NCBI GenBank assembly: GCA_015071005.1 | Contig: SVIG01000010.1 | Location: forward strand, 1-53,604 | Direction of reading: 5' to 3' | DNA from: Clostridiales bacterium | GTDB taxonomy: Bacteria > Bacillota > Clostridia > Christensenellales > Borkfalkiaceae | DNA: 53,604 nt | Shown: positions 42,344-49,273 of the stretch, one piece after another | Layout: the number at the start of each line of letters is the position of its first letter | Position numbering within the stretch: position 1 is the first letter of the stretch | Position numbers and translations under genes: made by a program | The notes under the pieces: generated by a model | The model's input: only the letters and a program-made list of their open reading frames with translations | What the model was told of the DNA's origin: nothing | Database searches by the model: none

Positions 42344-43006
42344 TTAGAAAAGTAAAAAATCAAAAAATTTGCGATACTTGACCGCCCAATCGGGTACGAT
42401 CCCGTAAATTTCATCAAAGGTATATAAACTATTTTCTAAGTGCGAATAGCCTTCTTTATACCGACTATCCATACTGATATTCCGATTGTCGCCAAGGAAG
42501 AAAATCTCGTTTTCCCCCACGACGTATTCCGCAAAATCATAAACTTCACGGCTTATCTTATAATAGGCATACGGCTCATTCAAATTCACCCATTCCGACG
42601 TGCCTACATAACAAATGGATATTTGCCCGTCCTTGCACTTAACCTTATCCCCTTCAATCGCAATCAACCGCTTGATTAAAAAGGAAACTTGATCTTTTGG
42701 ATGCGTTCTATTATACTCGATAATTTCGGGGTGTTTGCTCACGTCCAAAACAATGATGTCGCCGCGCTTGGCTTCCCTGCCGTCGTCCACGTACTCCATA
42801 AGCAGCTGCTGTCCGTCCGCAAGCGTCTTGTCCATCGACGCGCCGTCCACCACTACGCCGCCGTAATTGCTCGTGAAATAATGCCTTACGCCAAACACCG
42901 CCAAAACACAGCAAAGCGCCACGATGAGCAACCACCACCAAGAGCTTTCTTTTTCCCCAAAGCGGCGTTTATATAATTCACTTTCTCGTAAATCTCTCGT
43001 ATCCAC
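42344..43006 (-). CDS. lepB: Signal peptidase I
   Basis: 220 residues from a GTG start. One N-terminal membrane segment (SWWWLLIVALCCVLAVFGV), then the catalytic Ser box (VDGASMDKTLADGQ), the general-base Lys in SFLIKRLIAIEGD and the GDNRNISMDSRY box. Removes signal peptides from exported proteins on the outer face of the membrane. GTG 43006 is preferred to ATG 43096 because AAAGGAG lies 5 bases before it, it starts 2 bases after the DUF951 stop, and the longer form would add an arginine-rich extension that is just the DUF951 gene in another frame. Confidence 0.9.
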   Translation of the reverse strand: MDTRDLRESELYKRRFGEKESSWWWLLIVALCCVLAVFGVRHYFTSNYGGVVVDGASMDKTLADGQQLLMEYVDDGREAKRGDIIVLDVSKHPEIIEYNRTHPKDQVSFLIKRLIAIEGDKVKCKDGQISICYVGTSEWVNLNEPYAYYKISREVYDFAEYVVGENEIFFLGDNRNISMDSRYKEGYSHLENSLYTFDEIYGIVPDWAVKYRKFFDFLLF

Positions 43007-43008
43007 GC

Positions 43009-43191
43009 TTACTCCTTTGCCTGTCCTACCCCGCTCACCGCGCGTTTTTTGAGCTCGTCGCGCGTTAAGTTTACGTACTTGCCGCAGGTAAGACATTGAA
43101 GCTTAATATCCGCGCCAATCCGCGCGATTTTCCATTCCTTACCGCCGCAGGGGTGTATCTTTTTTAAGGTAATTTTATCATCAATTTGCAT
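43009..43191 (-). CDS. DUF951 family small zinc-ribbon-like protein
   Basis: 60 residues. Typical DUF951: IDDKITLKKIHPCGGKEW, then IGADIKLQCLTCGKYVNLTR. The cysteines (HPCGG, CLTCG) suggest a zinc ribbon. Function unknown; commonly beside translation or secretion genes in Clostridia, here directly before lepB with two bases between. Start ATG 43191 or 43212 cannot be decided because neither has a clear ribosome site. Confidence 0.85.
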   Translation of the reverse strand: MQIDDKITLKKIHPCGGKEWKIARIGADIKLQCLTCGKYVNLTRDELKKRAVSGVGQAKE

Positions 43192-43212
43192 AATCGTTTT
43201 TTGTTTGTGCAT

Positions 43213-43424
43213 TGAACGCTATACGTTCGTGAATTGCGTGTGCAACACGCGTGAATTTTCGCTTCGCTCCGTGAATTTCATTACCCGGTAATGCGTTAAG
43301 GAATTATTTATAATTTTTCCGCAACGAATTGCTTTCAGCGAAAGCAATTCACGAGAACCTATTGCTCTCAATTCACGCCAGCTTTGCTGGCAATTCACGC
43401 AAATTCATTTGCAATTCACCCTTT
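43213..43424. repeat. Array of mini-hairpins separated by GTGAATT / AATTCAC
   Basis: GTGAATT begins at 43229, 43251 and 43271; its complement AATTCAC at 43346, 43370, 43392 and 43413 (steps 20-24). Between copies lie different short palindromes, e.g. GCGTGT-GCA-ACACGC, CATTACC-C-GGTAATG, GCTTTC-AGC-GAAAGC, GCCAGC-TTT-GCTGGC, GCAAAT-TC-ATTTGC. Orientation flips in the middle, so the whole block is also a large inverted repeat. No gene within it. Confidence 0.85.
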
Positions 43425-43429
43425 ATTAA

Positions 43430-45220
43430 CTAAAGCCAAAGTATGTTCGTGATCGCAAACTCCGTTTCTTCGCCCGCGCAATCAAACAATAGCGCGCTCC
43501 CTTTATAGAAGTTCGTCAAAGGCATACCGCTCTTTTCGCCCTTGAAATCCGCCGCTTTGAGAATCATTCTCTTCCATTTCCCGCCGCCTTTAATCGGCAC
43601 TTCACAGCTATAAAGCTCCGAGCCTGCGCCCATGTCCGCTACTTCAATGGAAATCTTCAATTCCTGCGATACCGCCGAGTAGGCGTCGAATTCCAAGAAC
43701 GCGTTTTCATCGGGAATATAACGCGGCGAGCTGATTTTATAGGTCTTGATTCCGCCCACCGAGTACGCGCCGTAAATACCGCCGTACCCTATCACTTTTT
43801 TGGGGATTGCTTCCCGTTCCAAGAAAATACCGCCGATGGAATAATCCTCGTGCTGCGCCACGCCGAACGTGTCCATTCCCTTGCCTTGGAAAAGCATACG
43901 GCTCTTCACCGCGTTCTTTTGTACGTTCGTCAAACGCTTGGATACGATTTTCGACATCACCTTAAAGCCGTTGATATATTTTGCATATGCGTAAACGAAC
44001 ACCGCGCTCGCGCCTGCAAACGGTTTTACCGTACAATGCGCCGTACTGTTTTTTACCGAGCGACCGTCGATTTTTGCAATTTGACGCCATTCGCGATACG
44101 CAGGCTTCGTGTTCACGTCCGCTTCCGCGTAGTAAACGCCCGCTTCTTCCAAGAGTCCTTCTTTATCGCAATGAACGGTAATATCCAAGCCGTTTTCCCC
44201 TTCGCCTATCGTCACGTTTAAGGTTTCGGGAATGTAAATTTCTCTACCCTTCAAATTCCTTTCCAAGAACAGATCCATATCAAAAAGTCCGTTCGGGCCG
44301 ATACACGCCCCACTTTCGGGCGAGTACACAAGCGCATGATCTTCCTTGCCGCCGATACGGGAATAAGTGTCGTAAGCGCGGTCGCAATCGAAACGATCGT
44401 CACGGAGCGCGCAAAGCATTAAAACGGGACATTTCACGTAAGGCGCATAGGACTGCGCTTCCACAGCCGCTATGTGCGCGCGCGTAGCGTCGTTCAAATT
44501 TTGCTTGACGTTATCGCCGAATTTGGCAATACTCATAAAGGAATTCCAGCCCGTCGCGTTGATGGGTACACCGCATTTCACGTCGGGGGAAAGCATCGCG
44601 TGCCAAGCGATTTCACCGCCCATTCGCACGCCGACAATCCCTACGTTGGAAATATCTTGACGTTCCTTCAAGTATTTTAACGAGTACAGCGCAACGTACG
44701 CCCATTCGATCCAAGTCGTCTTATCGGGCGTCGTATTTTCCATGCTGAAAAGCCCCTGCGCTTTTTCGTAATTGCCGTAGCTTAAAGAAGACGGATAAAT
44801 CGTGCGCATTACCCCTTCGGAGTCGGTAGACATTTTACCGCTGTAATCGGGCATCAGCACCGCATAACCGCGATCCAAAAAATATCCCATCAATTCTTCG
44901 TCGTAGGTCTTTCCAACGTCGGGCAAGAGGAGTACGGCAGGAGTCTTGTCTTTTCCATGCGGGCGCGCGAAACGCGCGTAGACGCGCACTCGACCGTCCT
45001 TCGCCTCATGGCCGTGGTAGGTTACGTGATGGAATTTGCCGTTGTCCTTATCTTCAAAACCCCACTCGCTCGCGTTGAGTACAAGCCCCGTATTAAATTT
45101 TTTCCAAAGAGAAATTGCGCTTAAAATCATATCTGGTTTCTTACCGCTTTTTATTTTTGCTCGCGCGATACTAAAAGCTCGAACGTATATTTTTCGGAAA
45201 ATCTCGAAAAAGTATTCCAA
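43430..45220 (-). CDS. Alpha/beta-hydrolase-like protein lacking the usual nucleophile
   Basis: 596 residues if it starts at the TTG at 45220 (AAGGTG just upstream); an ATG at 45130 would remove 30 residues. About 70-330: alpha/beta hydrolase fold like dienelactone hydrolases and BAAT C-domains (PAVLLLPDVGKTYDEELMGY, GYAVLMPDYSG, VGIVGVRMGGEIAWH, PVLMLCALRDDRFD). At the nucleophile elbow G-x-S-x-G the Ser is Arg199 (GVRMGG), so classical hydrolysis is unlikely. About 340-596: beta-rich domains of unknown role. Probably a binding or structural protein. It is transcribed from the promoter at 45299-45327. Confidence 0.75.
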   Translation of the reverse strand: MEYFFEIFRKIYVRAFSIARAKIKSGKKPDMILSAISLWKKFNTGLVLNASEWGFEDKDNGKFHHVTYHGHEAKDGRVRVYARFARPHGKDKTPAVLLLPDVGKTYDEELMGYFLDRGYAVLMPDYSGKMSTDSEGVMRTIYPSSLSYGNYEKAQGLFSMENTTPDKTTWIEWAYVALYSLKYLKERQDISNVGIVGVRMGGEIAWHAMLSPDVKCGVPINATGWNSFMSIAKFGDNVKQNLNDATRAHIAAVEAQSYAPYVKCPVLMLCALRDDRFDCDRAYDTYSRIGGKEDHALVYSPESGACIGPNGLFDMDLFLERNLKGREIYIPETLNVTIGEGENGLDITVHCDKEGLLEEAGVYYAEADVNTKPAYREWRQIAKIDGRSVKNSTAHCTVKPFAGASAVFVYAYAKYINGFKVMSKIVSKRLTNVQKNAVKSRMLFQGKGMDTFGVAQHEDYSIGGIFLEREAIPKKVIGYGGIYGAYSVGGIKTYKISSPRYIPDENAFLEFDAYSAVSQELKISIEVADMGAGSELYSCEVPIKGGGKWKRMILKAADFKGEKSGMPLTNFYKGSALLFDCAGEETEFAITNILWL

Positions 45221-45226
45221 AACACC

Positions 45227-45255
45227 TTGCTTTTCTCTTCGAAAACGGGTATAAT
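45227..45255 (+). promoter_or_regulatory. Promoter of the DnaD-type gene
   Basis: TTGCTT, 17-base spacer, TATAAT; start near 45262. It faces the leftward promoter at 45299-45327, so the two transcripts overlap at their 5' ends. Confidence 0.72.
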
Positions 45256-45298
45256 GTACGTACGTTCTTTTAGGCTTACGCTAAAATTTCGCTACATT

Positions 45299-45327
45299 AT
45301 TATACACCATTTCTTTTAGAAATGCAA
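45299..45327 (-). promoter_or_regulatory. Promoter of the hydrolase-like gene
   Basis: Leftward TTGCAT, 17-base spacer, TATAAT; start near 45292. The palindrome TTTTAG-GCTTACG-CTAAAA (45269-45287) lies inside the region common to both transcripts. Confidence 0.72.
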
Positions 45328-45388
45328 GATAATGTCGCTCAAAAGCGTAAAATTTTTCCTAATTTACACATTTCAAGGCGGTAATTTT

Positions 45389-47104
45389 ATGGCGTTTTGC
45401 TCTTTTTCCAAGGATAACGATAATTCCTACACAATTATCGAAAACAAATTCATTACCAAATATTTGCCCGAAGCGGACGGCTTTGCCGTAAAGGTATACC
45501 TTTACGGGCTTTATCTTTGCGAAAACGTTTCCTCCGATTTTAGCGTCGCCTCTATGGCGGAAGTCTTGAAATGCTCCGAAGAACAAATCAAGGCGGCGTT
45601 CCTCTTTTGGGAAGATTACGACTTGGTGGAAATCCTCGCGCAAGAGCCTTTGACGGTGCAGTATTTGCCCGTGAAAACCGCGATCGGTCGCCCGAAAAAA
45701 TCCCGTCACGAGCAGTACGCCGATTTCAACAAGGAATTGCAACGCAAATTCCAAAAAGTGGGCAAGTTCATTTCCGCAGGCGACTACGTCAAATATATGC
45801 GGTTTTTGGACGAAAACGACATTCAGCCCCAAGCCTTTTTACTTATCACCGAATACTGTATCAATAAGCAGGGCGAAGCTATTTCCCCTTCCTACGTTTT
45901 CAACAAAGCGAAAAAACTCATCAGCGGCGGCTTTACCACCTACGAACAAGTGGAAAAAGAGCTTTCCAATTACAACGCGCACGAAGGCGACGTCATCGCC
46001 ATCTATAACGCAATGTCCATTTATCAACGCACTCCCGACGAAACGGATTACGCGCTCTATGGGAAATGGACGGAAAAGCTCGGTTTTACCAAAGCGGCTA
46101 TTGTTTCGGCTGCGCGAAAGCTCAAACGTGGCAGCATGACTTCGTTGGACTTAACTTTGGACGAACTTGCACAAAAGAACAAGCTCCAACCCAAAGAAAT
46201 CGAGCAATATCTTGTGGATAGAGAATTTTTCGCGTCCCTTACCTTCCGTTTGGGAAGAAAACTCGGCGTGAAAGTGCAAAACCCCGCCGCTTACATCGAC
46301 GAATACGTCGAAAAATGGTACAATTACGGCTTCGACGAAAGCTCCCTTTTGGATATAGCGCTCTACTGCTTAAAAACGGAGCGCGGCGACTTCGATTCTA
46401 TGAATGACCTCGTACACGGTATGTTCAAATCGGGTTTTGTAAGCGCGGAAGCCGTCAAGGAATTCCTCAAAGAAAAGAACTCCGAGCTCAAACTTTTGAC
46501 CAAAATTCAAACCCTTTGCGGCATGAGAAAGAACACCGCGAACCTTGCGATGATCGCTACGTGGCGAGAATGGAAATTCAGCGACGAAATGATTTTAGAA
46601 GCGGCAAAACGGAGCGCAGCGAGCGCAAACCCCGTGCCGTATATGAACAAAATCCTTTCCGAATGGAAGCACGGCAACGTCTATGCGGTCAGCGAAATCC
46701 CCACGCAAAGCGCAGCGCCCACTCGCGGATTTAGCAATCCTGCGGTGGAAGCGGTCAACGCGAAAGCGGATAGAGAGCGCTATTATGCCCTTCTTCGCGA
46801 AAAGGCGCAAACGCGCGCGGACAAATTCTTAAAGAAAGCGAACGGAAACGCGCGCTTTAAGGAAATCACCGCCCTACTTTCGAAAATGGAAATCGCGCTT
46901 GCGAAAGCGGAAGTATTCGAGCCGGCAAAGCTTCCAAGCTTGGAAAAGGAAAAATTCGAGCTTTTAAGCGAGCGAAAGACGATTTTACAAACGCTGAAAA
47001 TCAACGAAGAAGATTTATCCCCTCAATTTGTTTGCAAACGTTGCTCGGACACGGGTTTCTTGCCTAGCGGCGCGGCATGCGATTGCTACAAGACGAACGA
47101 CTAA
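45389..47104 (+). CDS. DnaD-type primosome protein with a DnaC/DnaI-like C-terminal domain
   Basis: 571 residues. N-terminal winged-helix part (about 1-110: ITKYLPEADGFAVKVYLYGLYLCE, SMAEVLKCSEEQIKAAFLFWEDYDLV) and one or two DnaD-like helical regions (about 200-420) with the YxxxxE/WR patterns of that family (NAMSIYQRTPDETDYALYGKW, MIATWREWKF). The last ~110 residues match the N-terminal domain of DnaC/DnaI helicase loaders: a helical stretch (SLEKEKFELLSERKTIL) and a zinc-type cysteine set CKRCSDTGF...ACDCY. The AAA+ ATPase that normally follows is absent: a stop codon and terminator come next. Likely recruits DnaB to origins. ATG 45389 is preceded by AAGGCGG. Confidence 0.82.
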   Translation: MAFCSFSKDNDNSYTIIENKFITKYLPEADGFAVKVYLYGLYLCENVSSDFSVASMAEVLKCSEEQIKAAFLFWEDYDLVEILAQEPLTVQYLPVKTAIGRPKKSRHEQYADFNKELQRKFQKVGKFISAGDYVKYMRFLDENDIQPQAFLLITEYCINKQGEAISPSYVFNKAKKLISGGFTTYEQVEKELSNYNAHEGDVIAIYNAMSIYQRTPDETDYALYGKWTEKLGFTKAAIVSAARKLKRGSMTSLDLTLDELAQKNKLQPKEIEQYLVDREFFASLTFRLGRKLGVKVQNPAAYIDEYVEKWYNYGFDESSLLDIALYCLKTERGDFDSMNDLVHGMFKSGFVSAEAVKEFLKEKNSELKLLTKIQTLCGMRKNTANLAMIATWREWKFSDEMILEAAKRSAASANPVPYMNKILSEWKHGNVYAVSEIPTQSAAPTRGFSNPAVEAVNAKADRERYYALLREKAQTRADKFLKKANGNARFKEITALLSKMEIALAKAEVFEPAKLPSLEKEKFELLSERKTILQTLKINEEDLSPQFVCKRCSDTGFLPSGAACDCYKTND

Positions 47105-47108
47105 ACGA

Positions 47109-47138
47109 AAAAGCGGACCGACGAAACGGTCCGCTTTT
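47109..47138 (+). terminator. Terminator of the DnaD-type gene
   Basis: Perfect 12-bp stem (AAAAGCGGACCG / CGGTCCGCTTTT, 6-base loop) four bases after the stop codon. Confidence 0.85.
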
Positions 47139-47189
47139 ATGATAAAAATAATTTTTTTGAAGATTTTTTATAAACCTTGACAAAAACGC

Positions 47190-47218
47190 TTGCCTTTTTC
47201 GAAAAAATACAGTAATAT
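47190..47218 (+). promoter_or_regulatory. Promoter of tRNA-Ser
   Basis: TTGCCT, 17-base spacer, TAATAT, ending 14 bases before the tRNA. A nearby TTGACA at 47178 has no -10 box at the right distance. Confidence 0.55.
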
Positions 47219-47232
47219 AAATAAGCTTGAAT

Positions 47233-47323
47233 GCAGAGATGTCTGAGTGGTTTAAGGAGCACGATTGGAAATCGTGTGTGCGCCTGAAACGTACCGGAGG
47301 TTCGAATCCTCTTCTCTGCGCCA
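47233..47323 (+). tRNA. tRNA-Ser (anticodon GGA)
   Basis: 91-nt class II tRNA: acceptor GCAGAGA/TCTCTGC, discriminator G, encoded CCA, anticodon stem CACGA/TCGTG with loop TTGGAAA (GGA, codons UCC/UCU), long variable arm, T-arm GGAGG-TTCGAAT-CCTCT. Its last 17 bases are repeated in inverted form 30 bases downstream. Confidence 0.97.
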
Positions 47324-47441
47324 CGCAAACGCACCCATTGACGGGTGCGTTTTTTCGTGGCGCAGAGAAGAGCCTTAAGAAACGCCGATTTATCGGAGGT
47401 GACGCTTACGCTATTCCGTCGCTACGCTCCTTACGCGCGAG
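47324..47441 (+). repeat. 118-bp direct repeat, copy 1 (includes the tRNA-Ser terminator)
   Basis: Begins CGCAAACGCACCC, hairpin with GGGTGCGTTTTTT (tRNA terminator), then CGTGGCGCAGAGAAGAG, the exact inverse of the tRNA-Ser 3' end, then about 70 bases including a GGAGGTGACG...CGTC...CGCTCC hairpin. Copy 2 starts at 47542 with two differences. Confidence 0.88.
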
Positions 47442-47541
47442 CGCCGTCCGCATCGTTTTATTCTTTCTTCCACTCGCCACTCGGCGGCGTGAAGCTTTGC
47501 CAACTTGCTTGGCAATTTTCTCTTCTCTCCCTTTCTAAATC
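47442..47541. other. Spacer between the two 118-bp repeats
   Basis: Non-coding; contains a small hairpin (TTGCCAA/TTGGCAA near 47497-47515) and C/T-rich sequence. No gene is supported. Confidence 0.4.
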
Positions 47542-47659
47542 CGCAAACGCACCCATTGACGGGTGCGTTTTTTCGTGGTGCAGAGAAGAGCCTTAAGAAA
47601 CGCCGATTTATCGGAGGTGACGCTTACGCTATTCCGTCGCTACGCTCCTTACGTGCGAG
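47542..47659 (+). repeat. 118-bp direct repeat, copy 2
   Basis: Matches 47324-47441 except for two single-base changes (CGTGGTGCAG for CGTGGCGCAG; ACGTGCGAG for ACGCGCGAG). No tRNA precedes this copy. The following 90 bases before the DUF1508 terminator show no gene. Confidence 0.88.
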
Positions 47660-47752
47660 TTTTCTTCTTTTTGGGGTCTTCTCTTTGCTCAGAATGACAA
47701 ATCTGTGCTTTACACTTCTCACTCACAATGGTATTGCGTATTGGCAAAACTA

Positions 47753-47779
47753 AAAACGCCCGAGAATCGGGCGGTTTTC
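47753..47779 (-). terminator. Terminator of the DUF1508 gene
   Basis: CGCCCGA/TCGGGCG stem with GAA loop; on the minus strand it is followed by TTTTTAGTTTT. Confidence 0.75.
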
Positions 47780-47824
47780 CTGTTTTTAGCCTACCGTGTA
47801 CGCGTTGAACGCTTTTTACAGTGT

Positions 47825-48223
47825 TTATTTATCCAAGGATTCGTCCACGATTTCTGCGTCTACTGCGTTTACCGAAACGCTCTTAATACCGTTCATAACG
47901 CCGCTCTTGGACTTGTAACCCTCTTCACTCATCGCAATACTTTCGCCATTCGAAGCAATCAAACGATAGCGGTACAAACCAGCCTTATCAAAATAAATTT
48001 CAAACTTCGGGCAGGTTTTTGTTTCAGGCTTTTTCAAGGTTTGGTCTTCCACTCTATCTTCCGCAATACATTTTACTGCGTGTTTTCCAACGCTTTCCAT
48101 GCCTTTCTTGCAAGCACTCTTCGTCGTATAAACCTGCGAAGAAACCGCGATTTTTTCCTTGTTTGCCGCGTATAAACTAAAATTGAAACCCGTAGGCGTT
48201 TTCTTGATAACGAATTTTCCCAT
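47825..48223 (-). CDS. DUF1508 (YegP-like) protein, two-repeat form
   Basis: 132 residues made of two copies of the ~50-residue DUF1508 repeat: FVIKKTPTGFNFSLYAANKEKIAVSS ... YTTKSACKKGMESV, and FEIYFDKAGLYRYRLIASNGESIAMSE ... YKSKSGVMNGIKSV. These small cytosolic proteins have no known biochemical function. CAAAGGAG precedes the ATG, and it has its own promoter and terminator. Confidence 0.9.
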   Translation of the reverse strand: MGKFVIKKTPTGFNFSLYAANKEKIAVSSQVYTTKSACKKGMESVGKHAVKCIAEDRVEDQTLKKPETKTCPKFEIYFDKAGLYRYRLIASNGESIAMSEEGYKSKSGVMNGIKSVSVNAVDAEIVDESLDK

Positions 48224-48251
48224 AATTTTTCTCCTTTGTTTGATTTACTAT

Positions 48252-48280
48252 ATTATAACATTCTTTTTCGTTTTTGTAAA
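48252..48280 (-). promoter_or_regulatory. Promoter of the DUF1508 gene
   Basis: Leftward TTTACA, 17-base spacer, TATAAT. Confidence 0.72.
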
Positions 48281-48347
48281 TAGGGTAAAGAAAAAAAATA
48301 TCGTTTTTCACCCAAAAACTTTTTCAACGCGTACACGGTATATAGAA

Positions 48348-48377
48348 AAGCGGAAAACGTTTGAACGTTTTCCGCTT
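48348..48377 (-). terminator. Terminator of the ABC importer/nucleotidyltransferase operon
   Basis: 14-bp stem (AAGCGGAAAACGTT / AACGTTTTCCGCTT, two-base loop) nine bases past the stop codon, with a short T-rich tail on the minus strand. Confidence 0.78.
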
Positions 48378-48385
48378 CCTTTTTC

Positions 48386-49273
48386 TTAAATATCGTATAT
48401 CTTATCAATCTGTTTCAGTTCGTTAAAGGTATCGATTTCTACAATATCGTCCATCGTGCATTCGCGAATTTGAATTTTATAATTTTCCTTTTTATAATGC
48501 AACGCCGTTTGTTCCCAATAACGTTCCTTGCCGCCTGGCGAGAAGAAAACTTCCGCCAAGTCCTTTTCAAGCTGCGCACCGTCCTTTTCGTCCCAATAGG
48601 AAACGCCGACCATTTGGTGGCAGTCCTTACCGCCAACCCCCTGCTCGTAAATGACGCCGCTATTGTCCACGCGCAAAAACCAATCGTCCGTCACGTCTAC
48701 GGGGATACCCAAGAAATTGCTCGAATATTCGTATTTACGGATAATTTTCGGGTTTTTCAAGAGCAAATCCGATTCCAAAACGTACGCGTTTTTAAGCAAA
48801 TCACGCACGCAATATGCCGAAGAAATATTGTTGCTTTCGTTATACAATTCATTGTCCACAAATTTGATTTGCGGATAAATATGTAAAAGCTGCTCGAACT
48901 GTTCGCCAAGATAACCGCGCACCAAAATAATTTCGGGAATTTCCGCTTTTACCACCGCGTCCAAAAGAGTTTCGATGATTCGTTTTCCGTGTACACGCAC
49001 CAAGGGCTTCGGCGTGTTCAACGTGATGGGCACGAGGCGCGAGCCAAACCCTGCCGCTAAGAAAATCGCTCTTTTAACGCGATAGGGTTCCAACGTTTCT
49101 AAACCCTTTTCCGTGATTGTTTTTCCATTGTATAAGCCTTGCTCCACCAAGCCTTTTACGAGTTTATTTACCGTACCAATCGAGTACCCCGTCTCTTCGG
49201 AAATTGCTCTTTGCGACGCCCCTTCTTGCCCCATAACCGCAATCAAAACGTCGAATTCTTTTTTACTTAACAT
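48386..49273 (-). CDS. Winged-helix domain fused to a LicC-like nucleotidyltransferase
   Basis: 295 residues. About 1-65: MarR-like winged helix (EFDVLIAVMG, SQRAISEETGYSIGTVNKLVKGL). About 66-295: sugar/choline-phosphate nucleotidyltransferase fold with AIFLAAGFGSRLVPITLNTPKPLV (the G-x-G-x-R nucleotide motif and Lys), YVLESDLLL (metal Asp) and EIDTFNELK near the end. Closest in style to LicC (CTP:phosphocholine) and PntC (CTP:2-aminoethylphosphonate) cytidylyltransferases, which activate groups for attachment to surface glycans. ATG 49273 is chosen (AGGTG upstream, spacing 7). It overlaps the permease gene by 11 bases, so it is in the ABC operon and its substrate is probably what the importer brings in. 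Confidence 0.82.
   Translation of the reverse strand: MLSKKEFDVLIAVMGQEGASQRAISEETGYSIGTVNKLVKGLVEQGLYNGKTITEKGLETLEPYRVKRAIFLAAGFGSRLVPITLNTPKPLVRVHGKRIIETLLDAVVKAEIPEIILVRGYLGEQFEQLLHIYPQIKFVDNELYNESNNISSAYCVRDLLKNAYVLESDLLLKNPKIIRKYEYSSNFLGIPVDVTDDWFLRVDNSGVIYEQGVGGKDCHQMVGVSYWDEKDGAQLEKDLAEVFFSPGGKERYWEQTALHYKKENYKIQIRECTMDDIVEIDTFNELKQIDKIYDI

Noticed and set aside
43007-43096. Longer LepB start at ATG 43096
   Set aside because: The added arginine-rich residues come from the DUF951 gene read in another frame, and a good ribosome site precedes the GTG at 43006.
43213-43424. CRISPR array or insertion-sequence end
   Set aside because: Constant part is 7 bases, intervals are palindromes rather than unique spacers, and no transposase is present.
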